A DNA stretch of 64,000 nt from Bacillota bacterium (GTDB taxonomy: Bacteria > Bacillota > Clostridia > Acetivibrionales > DTU013). The DNA lies in NCBI GenBank assembly GCA_023433505.1, contig JAEZCO010000076.1:1-64000 (forward strand). The letters are read 5' to 3'. How positions within the stretch are numbered: the first letter of the stretch is position 1; every line of letters starts with the position of its first letter. A program made the translations under genes and the position numbers. The notes under the pieces are model-generated. The model made no database searches, was not told where the DNA came from, and worked only from the letters and a program-made list of their open reading frames with translations. Positions 32,755 to 41,478 of the stretch are shown in pieces.

Positions 32755-32802
32755 GACAGGAGGGACATCCCTTCTCGTAACATCCCGGGTCCGTCCCCTG
32801 TC
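32755..32802 (-). promoter_or_regulatory. Hairpin between glycosidase and regulator genes
   Basis: Arms GACAGG-(A)GGGAC and GTCC-CCTGTC form an imperfect ~10-bp stem in the 95-bp gap between the large glycosidase gene and the second response regulator. There is no T-run; it may act as a weak attenuator or an RNA-stability element separating the two loci. Confidence 0.35.
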
Positions 32803-32819
32803 GCTGCACATTCTATGCT

Positions 32820-35800
32820 CTACTCAAGCAATGCCAATCCCATCATGAAGCAAGCCGTGCCCCGGATGAGGGCCTCGCCCTGGGCCCAGATTTTATACCC
32901 GGCAATACTATCCTTGTGCCAATCCAGGGACTCATCCAGCCATGTGCCCAACCAGGGCCTGTCATACTCATGGTCGGCAATGAGACCGTGGCACAGGCAT
33001 CCGTTGAGGCTTCCTCCGGGCTTTATCCGGGGATTGTCGGAACCGATGCCTTTCATCATGCAAATATTTCTCGGATTCAGACCCAGGATCCAATTCAAAT
33101 GGTCCAGGGCAAAATCCAGATATTCCTTCTTTGGGACGACCCGGTGGACCAAAAGCGCCTGCCAGATTTCCAAGCCGTATTCGGGGTTTACTCCCTTGCC
33201 CTCCTCGCTCCGGTTGAAAAATGCCCGGGTAGCATCCGGTTTTCTCCCTTCGGGATTCCAGGTCTCATAATAAATGAAATTTTTTCTTGCGATTCCAAAG
33301 GGGCTGGCCTTACTGTCTGCAACCATGGTATCCATGAATGCTTCCAGGCATTCTTTCATGCCGGCGGCCTTTGGGTGATCGGGAAGCTTCTCCACAAAAT
33401 AGGCGAGAGCACTGGGATTATCATGGCTGTAGTTGTTGTTCCAGTATTTAAAGAACGAATCGGAATCATGGACTTCCGACAGAATGTTGTCAACCATCCT
33501 TTCCGCATGTTCAAGATACCTCTGATTTCCCGTAGCCTTGTACAATGCAACATCACCGAAGAGGAAGGCGGCATCGTCAACCTTGGTATAATTGAAGCCC
33601 GGCTCTTTCCAGGATGCTTTGTAGTTGATCCCGTCCTCCTCCTGGGATCTGCCTGTATTGTAATAGAGTGAAAACACCTTGTCCGTATCAACCCAGGAGT
33701 GATAATACTCCCACATCAGCTCTCCCTGCTTCAGGAATTTTTCCTCCCCCGTCAGCTCATAAAGCCTTGCATAAATCAGCAGGCTGTAGAACTTAAAGTA
33801 TTCGTGCAGCCCAAAAGGATAATCAAACCAGGCGATCTTCCCGTTGTCGGCGTGCCAGCCGCCCATCCCCGCGATAACCGCTCCGCTTTCAGGGTAGTGG
33901 ATCATGATCTTTTCCCACCACTTTGCACCCCATGCAAGCTCATCTTTGATGCTTTCATCGGAAGGCTCCCTTTCAATGCTTTCCAGTACGGAAAGCATCA
34001 CTCTGGTCGCATCCCGCAAGAAGGTCCCGCCGTAAGTCCCAAATTCAAACCAGGCCCCGTTTACATCATAGTACCCGCCGTCGTCCTCCAGAATTCCGTT
34101 TTTTTGAAAGCTTCTCGGTTCCCAGTCCTTGTCCAGCCTTTTCTCGGTGAAATCAAAGTTTTCCTCCCGATTCCGGGCATTTTTATAATAGCCAAAAGCA
34201 AGGGGTGAAATCTTTTTCCACAAGATATCTTCATTGATTTCAAAAGGGTATGATTTTTCACTGTAATCCCCAAGGGTAACAAGGAGCTCATAGGCTCCGG
34301 CATGCTGATATTCCGAGAAATCTCCAACCCAATAGTCAAAGCCCCAATCATCGGGCGTATCCCCGTTGACTCTGCCCCAGAAAGTCAGGCTGCCTGAATA
34401 TCGGGCCTGCTTCGAGGAGATATCCATCAGAGCAAACCTCCCCTCCTTTTGGGCCAGCCCCGTTTTCCCTTGAACGACGAATTTTTTGGAATGCCTGCAA
34501 GCATAGCCTACCTGATTGGCCAGTACTTGAAAATCCCTTGCCGGTTCTTCAAGTGCCTGCAGCTTTTCCAGCTTCACAAACAGCAAGGATGACTCTGGGG
34601 TTTGGGGTACAATAAAGCGGTATTTTTCACTCTTCTGCAATGAGACATTATGGCTTTTGACAAGCCTGCCGTCCAGATAGATCGCCAGGGCATACTTCCC
34701 ATCCTGTACCCCTTCAAGGATGATCTCTGCATCATATTGCCTCAATTCCTTACAGGAATCGTCCTTGTGAAAGAAATCCGGAAAGTTGAGTATCCCTACG
34801 ACCGAGCCGTCCGGCGAATGCAGGCAGCTTGCATCCATTTCCGGCGTCCCGCTTTTTACCGCCGCATGGCCATATCCGGGTATGCCGGCCCATATAATGC
34901 TTTCACAGGCCTTCAGCATATCCGTCCATTGTTTGTATTTTGTCCCGTATTCAGTGTATTTCAGCCTGTCATCCGCCATCTCTCCGTACATATACATGCA
35001 AAAGCCCTGGGCCCCTCTCTTGACAGTATCAATAACGTATTGCTGCGCTACTGCGGTCTGTCCCCATCTTGAGCCCAGGCCGATTTCCGACGGGATCAGA
35101 ATGGGAAGATTATAGATATAGTCATAGTGCTGATCGATATTCTCCCAGATGGCGGCTGCCTGGCGGCCATAAAACATAGTCCCCACCACATCGATATTTC
35201 CCTCGCCATAGGTGGTGGAATCCACCCCTTCAAAATGAATCCATCCCGCATCTCCGGCTTCCGGATGGCCTCCGGCAAAATTGAAGGAGGTGGGCTTGTA
35301 GGGGTCCTCCCGGTGGAAGGCTGTGGTAAATTGCCGCCACCACCACTTAACGCTCCACAGCTTGAACGCATGCCAGGAGGATTTTCCCGTGGATAATTTC
35401 CATTGGTTGTATAATTCCAGGGTATATGGATTAAAATCACTGTCCCACGTTTTCTTTTCTTCGCAATATGTATACCCTTCCTCGTTACCGATCTGCATCC
35501 CTACGACCGTATCGGAATGTCTGTAATGTCCCGCAAATTCCCGGATAACCCTTATAATGCGGCTGAACACCGCCGGGTTGGCGTAGCAGGGGTAGATTTC
35601 AACCTGGGGCTTCTGTGCCCGCAGCTCTCCGATGGTTTTAAATACTCTTCCATTCTCGTCCTTCGCCCATTGAACCGCACGGTCCCCGTCCTCTCCGCTT
35701 TCCAGGTGATAAACCCAGAAATCCGGCTCGCTTGCTTTGGGTTCATGATGCGTAAAAAGGATAAACCAGACTTTTACGCCGTTTTTCCTTGCGGAGGCCA

Positions 35801-36134
35801 CAATCCTGTCGGCGAAGCCAAAGTCAAACCTTCCGTCCTCCGGCTCGATATCCCTCCAGTGCAGCATAAAGATACAGCCATTGGCCCCCAATTCCCGGTA
35901 TTTTTCAAAAACCTGGTCATAATTGGTATCCGGCCGGCTCCTGGTGTCCCAAAAGCCGGTTTCGATTCCTTTGAAATAAAAGGGCTCCCACCGGTCCGGA
36001 ACCTCCGTGCTGCGCGCCATCAAAACAAGCTTGTTATTTTCCTTTAGACGGACCAGGCAGACAGATGCGTCCACATTGCCAAGCCGTTCTTCGGGGATGA
36101 TTTCAATCGGTTTGTTTTCAAAATGCTCGATCAC
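32820..36134 (-). CDS. Two-module cytoplasmic glycosidase: GH42-like barrel plus GH9-like domain
   Basis: The start is taken as GTG at 36134, with TTGGAGG 9 nt upstream, giving 1104 aa and no signal peptide, so the enzyme is intracellular. Residues ~60-400 form a clan-A barrel like GH42/GH35: acid/base E218 in MQIGNEEG and nucleophile E350 in LIPSEIGLG. An Ig-like CelD_N domain (~537-632; VLANQVGYACRHSKKFVV) leads into a GH9-like alpha6/alpha6 domain (~640-1104). The GH9 base motif W-Y-D-A-G-D is replaced by WFEFGTYG (695-702), so cellulase activity is doubtful. It probably degrades an oligosaccharide imported by the adjacent transporter, from both modules or with the second as a binding scaffold. 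Confidence 0.75.
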   Translation of the reverse strand: MIEHFENKPIEIIPEERLGNVDASVCLVRLKENNKLVLMARSTEVPDRWEPFYFKGIETGFWDTRSRPDTNYDQVFEKYRELGANGCIFMLHWRDIEPEDGRFDFGFADRIVASARKNGVKVWFILFTHHEPKASEPDFWVYHLESGEDGDRAVQWAKDENGRVFKTIGELRAQKPQVEIYPCYANPAVFSRIIRVIREFAGHYRHSDTVVGMQIGNEEGYTYCEEKKTWDSDFNPYTLELYNQWKLSTGKSSWHAFKLWSVKWWWRQFTTAFHREDPYKPTSFNFAGGHPEAGDAGWIHFEGVDSTTYGEGNIDVVGTMFYGRQAAAIWENIDQHYDYIYNLPILIPSEIGLGSRWGQTAVAQQYVIDTVKRGAQGFCMYMYGEMADDRLKYTEYGTKYKQWTDMLKACESIIWAGIPGYGHAAVKSGTPEMDASCLHSPDGSVVGILNFPDFFHKDDSCKELRQYDAEIILEGVQDGKYALAIYLDGRLVKSHNVSLQKSEKYRFIVPQTPESSLLFVKLEKLQALEEPARDFQVLANQVGYACRHSKKFVVQGKTGLAQKEGRFALMDISSKQARYSGSLTFWGRVNGDTPDDWGFDYWVGDFSEYQHAGAYELLVTLGDYSEKSYPFEINEDILWKKISPLAFGYYKNARNREENFDFTEKRLDKDWEPRSFQKNGILEDDGGYYDVNGAWFEFGTYGGTFLRDATRVMLSVLESIEREPSDESIKDELAWGAKWWEKIMIHYPESGAVIAGMGGWHADNGKIAWFDYPFGLHEYFKFYSLLIYARLYELTGEEKFLKQGELMWEYYHSWVDTDKVFSLYYNTGRSQEEDGINYKASWKEPGFNYTKVDDAAFLFGDVALYKATGNQRYLEHAERMVDNILSEVHDSDSFFKYWNNNYSHDNPSALAYFVEKLPDHPKAAGMKECLEAFMDTMVADSKASPFGIARKNFIYYETWNPEGRKPDATRAFFNRSEEGKGVNPEYGLEIWQALLVHRVVPKKEYLDFALDHLNWILGLNPRNICMMKGIGSDNPRIKPGGSLNGCLCHGLIADHEYDRPWLGTWLDESLDWHKDSIAGYKIWAQGEALIRGTACFMMGLALLE

Positions 36135-36215
36135 TGTACAATTCCTCCAAGATATCATGATTGTAGTCGATTTTTCTACTTCTTGACTGTCCGCCAGGCA
36201 GACCTTGCCGCCGGC

Positions 36216-37097
36216 TCACTCCTTCACCGAGCCCAACGTTATGCCTGTGATAAAATACTTCTGGGCAAATGGATATACCAAAAGTATGGGGACCATCCCA
36301 ACCATTACTTTTGCAGCATTTAAGGTTTTGGGCGAGAGCTTGGCCAGCTCCATCATTTCTTCCGTCGTCAGGGTTTCCATATGCGTCGTCTGAACGATCA
36401 AGGTCTGGATATAGGAAGCCAGCGGCAGCTTAATTTCTTTGCTCATAAAAACCAGCCCGTCAAAAAAAGAATTCCAGTGGTTTATCACACTGAAAAGTGT
36501 AACTGTTGAAATCGCAGGGAGGGATAATGGCATATAAATTTTTATCATGGTATACCATGCTCCGGCTCCGTCGATAATGGCCGCCTCGTTCATTTCTTTC
36601 GGCACCCCGCGGAAGAAATTCATCAGCAGGATAACATTGAATACCGGCACCGCACAGGGCAATACCAGCGCCCATATCGTATTGATCAGTCCGTAATTCT
36701 TGACGGTAATGAACCATGGGATAAGGCCTCCATGAAAGATCATAGCGACAACAAGGGTCCACATATAGGTATTCCTGAATCTGAATTCTTTTTTCTCCCT
36801 GGATAAGGGATATGCCATCATGCAGGTCAGGACAAAATTGATGGACCCGCCCAGCAGGACACGCTCCACCGAAACCCCAAAGGCTGTAAAAAACCGCATG
36901 TCCTTCATGATTTTCTGATAGCTTGCCAGCGAGAAATCCACCGGCCACAAAAACACAAGCCCCGCCTGGGCCGCGGCACTGTCGCTGAGGGATATCGCCA
37001 GGGTGTATAAAAGCGGGATAAGGCTTAAGGATGTTATCATCAGCAATACAAAGATGATCAGTGACTCGTAAAAATTGATCTTATTTTTTCCTGCCAT
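36216..37097 (-). CDS. Sugar ABC transporter permease, LplC/YtcP type
   Basis: Six helices and the EAA loop (NEAAIIDGAGAWYTMIKIYMP) define a MalG-type permease. It begins with the family's typical YESLIIFVLLM helix and ends YFITGITLGSVKE. ATAGGAG precedes the ATG. The gene lies 24 bp after its LplB partner and 81 bp before the two-module glycosidase, in one operon. It is the first of two importer permease pairs in the block. Confidence 0.92.
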   Translation of the reverse strand: MAGKNKINFYESLIIFVLLMITSLSLIPLLYTLAISLSDSAAAQAGLVFLWPVDFSLASYQKIMKDMRFFTAFGVSVERVLLGGSINFVLTCMMAYPLSREKKEFRFRNTYMWTLVVAMIFHGGLIPWFITVKNYGLINTIWALVLPCAVPVFNVILLMNFFRGVPKEMNEAAIIDGAGAWYTMIKIYMPLSLPAISTVTLFSVINHWNSFFDGLVFMSKEIKLPLASYIQTLIVQTTHMETLTTEEMMELAKLSPKTLNAAKVMVGMVPILLVYPFAQKYFITGITLGSVKE

Positions 37098-37121
37098 AGC
37101 AAGTCTCCTATCCCCTATACT

Positions 37122-38012
37122 TTAAAAAATCCGGTAGTTTGCAAATCTAGCCGCCAGCTTATAGGAAGCCGCAATGAGGACAACGCTGACAACGGACTTC
37201 AGGAGGCCCACAGCTGTTGCAAAGCCGTACTGCATATTCTGTATGCCCTGCCTGTATACATAGGTATCTATAATATCCCCTGATTTGTATACGATAGGAT
37301 TATACATGTTAAATACCTGATCAAAATTGGCATTCATGATATTGCCCAGTGCAAGTGTTGCAAGAAGCACGATGGTAGGCATCAAACCGGGGAGAGAGAT
37401 ATGCCGTACCTGTTGCAGCTTGGATGCTCCGTCAACAATAGCCGCTTCATACAGCATCGGACTAATAGATGTTAGTGCAGCTAAATACACAATAGCATTG
37501 AACCCGTAACTCTTCCATACATCTGTGGAAATCAGGATAAAGGGAAACCAGCCATTGCTGGCAAGGAACAAAACAGGCTCTCCGCCGAAAAACTTTATTA
37601 TGCCGTTGATGACTCCCGTATAAGAGAAGATATCCAGAAAGATGGCCGAAAGTATGACCCACGAGATGAAATTCGGCAGATATACCACCGTCTGCACCGA
37701 CCTTTTAATAAACTTGAAGCTTACTTCATTCAGCAGCAATGCAAAAAGAAGGGGAAACAGGATATTTGCAATAATTTTCATCACCGAAATGAAGATGGTA
37801 TTGCCGAATATCTGTCCGCATTCGGGGATGAGGAAAATATCCTTGAAATGGTCCAGACCCACAAAATCCGACCGTAGGAAGCCCTTCCCCGGGTTATAAT
37901 TTTCAAAAGCCATGATAATGCCGAAATAAGGGACGATATTGAATAGGACCAATAAAATCATGCCGGGAAGCAGCATTAAATGATAATTTATTTCAGTAAT
38001 TTTATTTTTCAT
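37122..38012 (-). CDS. Sugar ABC transporter permease, LplB type
   Basis: The 296-aa protein starts KNKITEINYHLMLLPGMILL and has six helices with the EAA motif YEAAIVDGASKLQQVRHISLP. The ATG at 38012 is preferred over 38072 because homology begins there and GGTGG lies 9 nt upstream; the longer frame only adds non-homologous residues. It pairs with the next gene's product to form the channel for the solute-binding lipoprotein encoded upstream. Confidence 0.9.
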   Translation of the reverse strand: MKNKITEINYHLMLLPGMILLVLFNIVPYFGIIMAFENYNPGKGFLRSDFVGLDHFKDIFLIPECGQIFGNTIFISVMKIIANILFPLLFALLLNEVSFKFIKRSVQTVVYLPNFISWVILSAIFLDIFSYTGVINGIIKFFGGEPVLFLASNGWFPFILISTDVWKSYGFNAIVYLAALTSISPMLYEAAIVDGASKLQQVRHISLPGLMPTIVLLATLALGNIMNANFDQVFNMYNPIVYKSGDIIDTYVYRQGIQNMQYGFATAVGLLKSVVSVVLIAASYKLAARFANYRIF

Positions 38013-38108
38013 ACCGGAATTCCACCCATCCATAAGGAGGGTGCTGCCTGAAAGCCTTCCAAACAGTTCCAAACAGCACCATCCGATTCATTAATCAGGT
38101 TCCCGTAC

Positions 38109-39824
38109 CTATTGCCTGTCCACTTCCTGCTGAACTTCACCGGTGATTGCATCCCCGCCAAGTTCCTTCCACTGCTGCACAAAGGCATCAAAATTGCTGA
38201 TGTCGTCGCCCATAATGATTTTCAGGAAGCTTTCGTTCTCTAGCTTCAGCAGCGAGGCCCATTTTGACTCCATCGTCTTCGTCTGGCCGTAGTACACGCC
38301 GAAAACCTGCTGAACCTTGGGGTCGGCCACAGCGGCGCCGCCTACCATGTATGCATTCCAGACGGTCCAATTGGTCAGATCCTGAAGGGGTGCTTTGATT
38401 TCATTCAATAGGATCTGCCCGGTTTTTTTCTGCTTGGGCGACAGGCTGTCGCTGTTGATATCGACTTTCCCATCCACCAGGTCCTTGTATACCCGGTATT
38501 GGGATTCAAGGTCATCCCACGGGGTCAGGAGAATACTTGTGCCGATCAAGTCCCTGGACACAAGGAAGTCAGGATTTCCATCATAGAAGGTGCCGGCTTT
38601 GGGATCGGTATTGGAGTCCAGCATCTGCTGCAGATTCAGTATTTTAAGAACCGCTTCCGGATTCTTGCATTTATTGCTGATGACGATGAAATCCTTGGAA
38701 ACGCCCTGCATGTGGCTGTACAGCTTGCCGTCGTCGCTAAGGGGAGCTAAAACCGCTTTCCAATTTGCTTTAGGATCATTTTTCACACTGTCCGCAAAAT
38801 TGTAGGCCATCCACCAGGGACCGAAAAACATCCCGCATTTCCCGCCGTTGACCAGGTCGTTCTGGTCCTTTCTCAATGCAAACTCCTTGTCGATGACTCC
38901 TGCTTTATACATCCCCTGTAATTTTACCAGGGCGGTTTTTGTTTCATTGGCAATGGAACCGTAATAGACCTTTCCGGAACCATCTTTAAACCAATGCAGC
39001 GGATAGGATTTATAGAAGCTGAATACCGTATCAAACAGGAAGAAGGAATTGGCATAGGAATATAATGCCGGCATCCCGGTCAACCCAAAGGTATCCTTTT
39101 TTCCATTGCCGTCCGGATCCCTTTCGATAAAGGCTTTGGCGGTCTCAATGATGTCGTCCAGTGTAGACGGCGTCTTCAGGCTGAGCTTGTCAAGCCAGTC
39201 TTGCCGCACCCAGAGCAGGTTTATGCAGTCCGCCCCCTTATTGATGCCCGGCATTGCATATTGCTTGCCGTCAAAGGTCACCATTTTGAGCGCTTCACCT
39301 TTTGTTGAATCATAGACGGACTTGATTGCAGGAGAAGCGTAGTCTTCATAAACTGACTTAATGTCCATGATCAGGCCCGAATCCACATAGGCCTTAAATA
39401 CCGGATAGGACCCGAAGACCTGGATATAGTCGGAAATATCGGCAGAAGCAAGGGTCAGCTTGACTTTCTGATCATAGGCCTCGCCTGTCAGCGCTTCCCA
39501 TGAACCTTTGATCTGTATGTTGAATTTTTCCTTGACATAACGGGTATACTCGTTATTTTCCGCATTGTCTCCCTGAGGCAGCTTCGAGAATTTATCCATT
39601 GTTTTGAGCCCGGTTGTCAATGTCACCACTTCGTTATATTTGCCGAAGGGATCCGGCTTCTCTGCTGCCGCAGTGCTTGAAGCCTGAGCATTGTCCGAGG
39701 CAGCCGGTTGATTGCCGCCGGTTTGCGAAACCGATGGCTGCTGTGAACCACACCCTGCGATAGAAGTTATCAGTGCCAGGATTAAAACAGCAACTGTCAA
39801 AAATCTGTACAGCCTGTATTTCAT
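38109..39824 (-). CDS. Extracellular solute-binding lipoprotein of a sugar ABC importer
   Basis: The lipobox SIAGC (Cys25) and a Gln/Ser/Ala linker precede a family-1 solute-binding fold (VKLTLASADISDYIQVFGSY; FIERDPDGNGKKDTFGLTG, a calcium-loop-like DPDGNGKKD; MFFGPWWMAYNF). The mature length of ~545 aa is usual for the LplA type. The ATG at 39824 has AGAGGAGG 10 nt upstream; an in-frame ATG at 39980 adds only junk before the signal peptide. It is expressed with the two permeases and the two-module glycosidase, downstream of its own two-component genes. Confidence 0.9.
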   Translation of the reverse strand: MKYRLYRFLTVAVLILALITSIAGCGSQQPSVSQTGGNQPAASDNAQASSTAAAEKPDPFGKYNEVVTLTTGLKTMDKFSKLPQGDNAENNEYTRYVKEKFNIQIKGSWEALTGEAYDQKVKLTLASADISDYIQVFGSYPVFKAYVDSGLIMDIKSVYEDYASPAIKSVYDSTKGEALKMVTFDGKQYAMPGINKGADCINLLWVRQDWLDKLSLKTPSTLDDIIETAKAFIERDPDGNGKKDTFGLTGMPALYSYANSFFLFDTVFSFYKSYPLHWFKDGSGKVYYGSIANETKTALVKLQGMYKAGVIDKEFALRKDQNDLVNGGKCGMFFGPWWMAYNFADSVKNDPKANWKAVLAPLSDDGKLYSHMQGVSKDFIVISNKCKNPEAVLKILNLQQMLDSNTDPKAGTFYDGNPDFLVSRDLIGTSILLTPWDDLESQYRVYKDLVDGKVDINSDSLSPKQKKTGQILLNEIKAPLQDLTNWTVWNAYMVGGAAVADPKVQQVFGVYYGQTKTMESKWASLLKLENESFLKIIMGDDISNFDAFVQQWKELGGDAITGEVQQEVDRQ

Positions 39825-39979
39825 TATAAAGTAACCTCCTCTTTGAATCTTTGAAATCATTGATCGGGCCCCGTCAATCGAATTATACCGCGAAAGCACC
39901 GGGATCATGGATAAAAAAGCGTCCCCAACCAGGGGGCATTCCTGTTGGAACATTGGCTCAGGCAATCCATCTGCGGACA

Positions 39980-41419
39980 TTATTGATACAACTTGTCAAC
40001 ATTTTTTTTCTTCATGTTGCTTTCCCTGTACTCCGACGGGACCATATTGCAGCTCTCCCTGAATACTCTGCTGAAATACTTCTCGCTCTTATATCCCAGC
40101 TTTTCTGCAATCAGATAGATCTGCTTATCGGTCATCAGCAGCATTTGCTTTGCTCTTTCGATCTTAACGCCTTTCAAATATTCATTAAAGGGCTTACCCA
40201 CAATATCCTTGAAGCACTGGCTGAAATACCCCCGGCTTAAATTCACCTCACGGGCAAGGCTTTCCTGCCGGATGTCCTCATCCTCCCCAAGGTTGATGCG
40301 GTCCAATGCTTTCATAATGCTCTGCACCACTTCTTTTGAGTAAAAGGGCTTCAAGGTTTTCTCCTGTATGTATAACCTGGTGTCTTCTATCCAATGCAGC
40401 CACTGGCTCCAAAACATCAGACCGCCCGCAGGGCTGAAAGTATGCAGCTCATCGATGAAAGACAGATTCTTCTTCAAAAGGGCCATGGCCGAGCAAAAGA
40501 TACTTTCGATGCCGGAAACCGGGGAACGGAGCTTCTCAATCTTTTCCAGCTGCCTCTTGCACATGGCATCATCATGGATCCACTGAAAAGAGGACCATTC
40601 CGATATCAGTTCCTGTATCAATTCGAAGGAAAGCTGCGGTTTCTTCATGCCTGAATCATGAATTTCAAGCCTGTAAACCGTGATATCGGGCGTATATTCA
40701 TAGAAGAGGACCTGCTCCGCATAATCCTTCAGCTTCGCATGAAGCGAATTCACATCGCGGCCCTCTATTCCGCTGACTTCTATCAGGATTCCGCCGGCGG
40801 CCTTTACAGTCTGAATCAGTTCATCTTCAATTTCACCCGGAATGCCGGGATTGTACTTTACAAACCAAAGGTTTTTTTCAAGCTCAAAAATGCCACAACC
40901 GGAAGCTCCGGGAAAATGCTTCAGCGTATCCGCGGAAAATCCGGGCTTTACAGAAATTACAGCATATCCTTTGCGGCATTCTCCGCCGCCGTCACATTTC
41001 GCCGCTTCATGCCGGCCTCCCGGAAGGCGGTACTTTTCTTCCGTTTTGATCCTGCCCACAATTCTTGCCAAAACATCCGACATTTGCTCTTTTTCCAGCT
41101 GGGTCTTGATGATATAGTCGATGGCTCCAAGCCTCAGAGCTTCCTGCACATAGGCAAATTCCCGGTAAAAGGACAAAACCACCACATAGATGCCGGGGTA
41201 ACGGCTCCTTACGATCCCGGTCAGCTCCAGCCCTGTCATTACAGGCATTACAACATCCGTAATCAGAATATCCACTTCATTATCTTTCAAAAATTCCAGG
41301 GCTTTCTCCCCGCTGTTTACATCGCCTGCGACCTCTATTCCATAGGAGTCCCAGGGCATGATGGATATCAGACCTTTTCTTACCAGTTTGTCATCATCGA
41401 CTATTAATGCTTTATACAT
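39980..41419 (-). CDS. YesN-type response regulator (REC-AraC)
   Basis: The receiver domain shows KALIVDDDKLVRKGL, the phosphoacceptor Asp in DILITDVVMPVMTG and YIIKTQL. The lysine that usually precedes a proline in 'K-P' is followed here by threonine. A ~220-residue linker and an AraC domain (LSRGYFSQCFKDIVGKPF; IYLIAEKLGYKSEKYFSRVF) follow. It presumably activates the solute-binding/permease/glycosidase genes immediately downstream in response to the kinase encoded 59 bp upstream. Confidence 0.9.
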   Translation of the reverse strand: MYKALIVDDDKLVRKGLISIMPWDSYGIEVAGDVNSGEKALEFLKDNEVDILITDVVMPVMTGLELTGIVRSRYPGIYVVVLSFYREFAYVQEALRLGAIDYIIKTQLEKEQMSDVLARIVGRIKTEEKYRLPGGRHEAAKCDGGGECRKGYAVISVKPGFSADTLKHFPGASGCGIFELEKNLWFVKYNPGIPGEIEDELIQTVKAAGGILIEVSGIEGRDVNSLHAKLKDYAEQVLFYEYTPDITVYRLEIHDSGMKKPQLSFELIQELISEWSSFQWIHDDAMCKRQLEKIEKLRSPVSGIESIFCSAMALLKKNLSFIDELHTFSPAGGLMFWSQWLHWIEDTRLYIQEKTLKPFYSKEVVQSIMKALDRINLGEDEDIRQESLAREVNLSRGYFSQCFKDIVGKPFNEYLKGVKIERAKQMLLMTDKQIYLIAEKLGYKSEKYFSRVFRESCNMVPSEYRESNMKKKNVDKLYQ

Positions 41420-41478
41420 ACCATCGCCCCGATCATGCTGTTTTTTATGAAACCAACTGCCGGTATCCTTGCCGGTAT

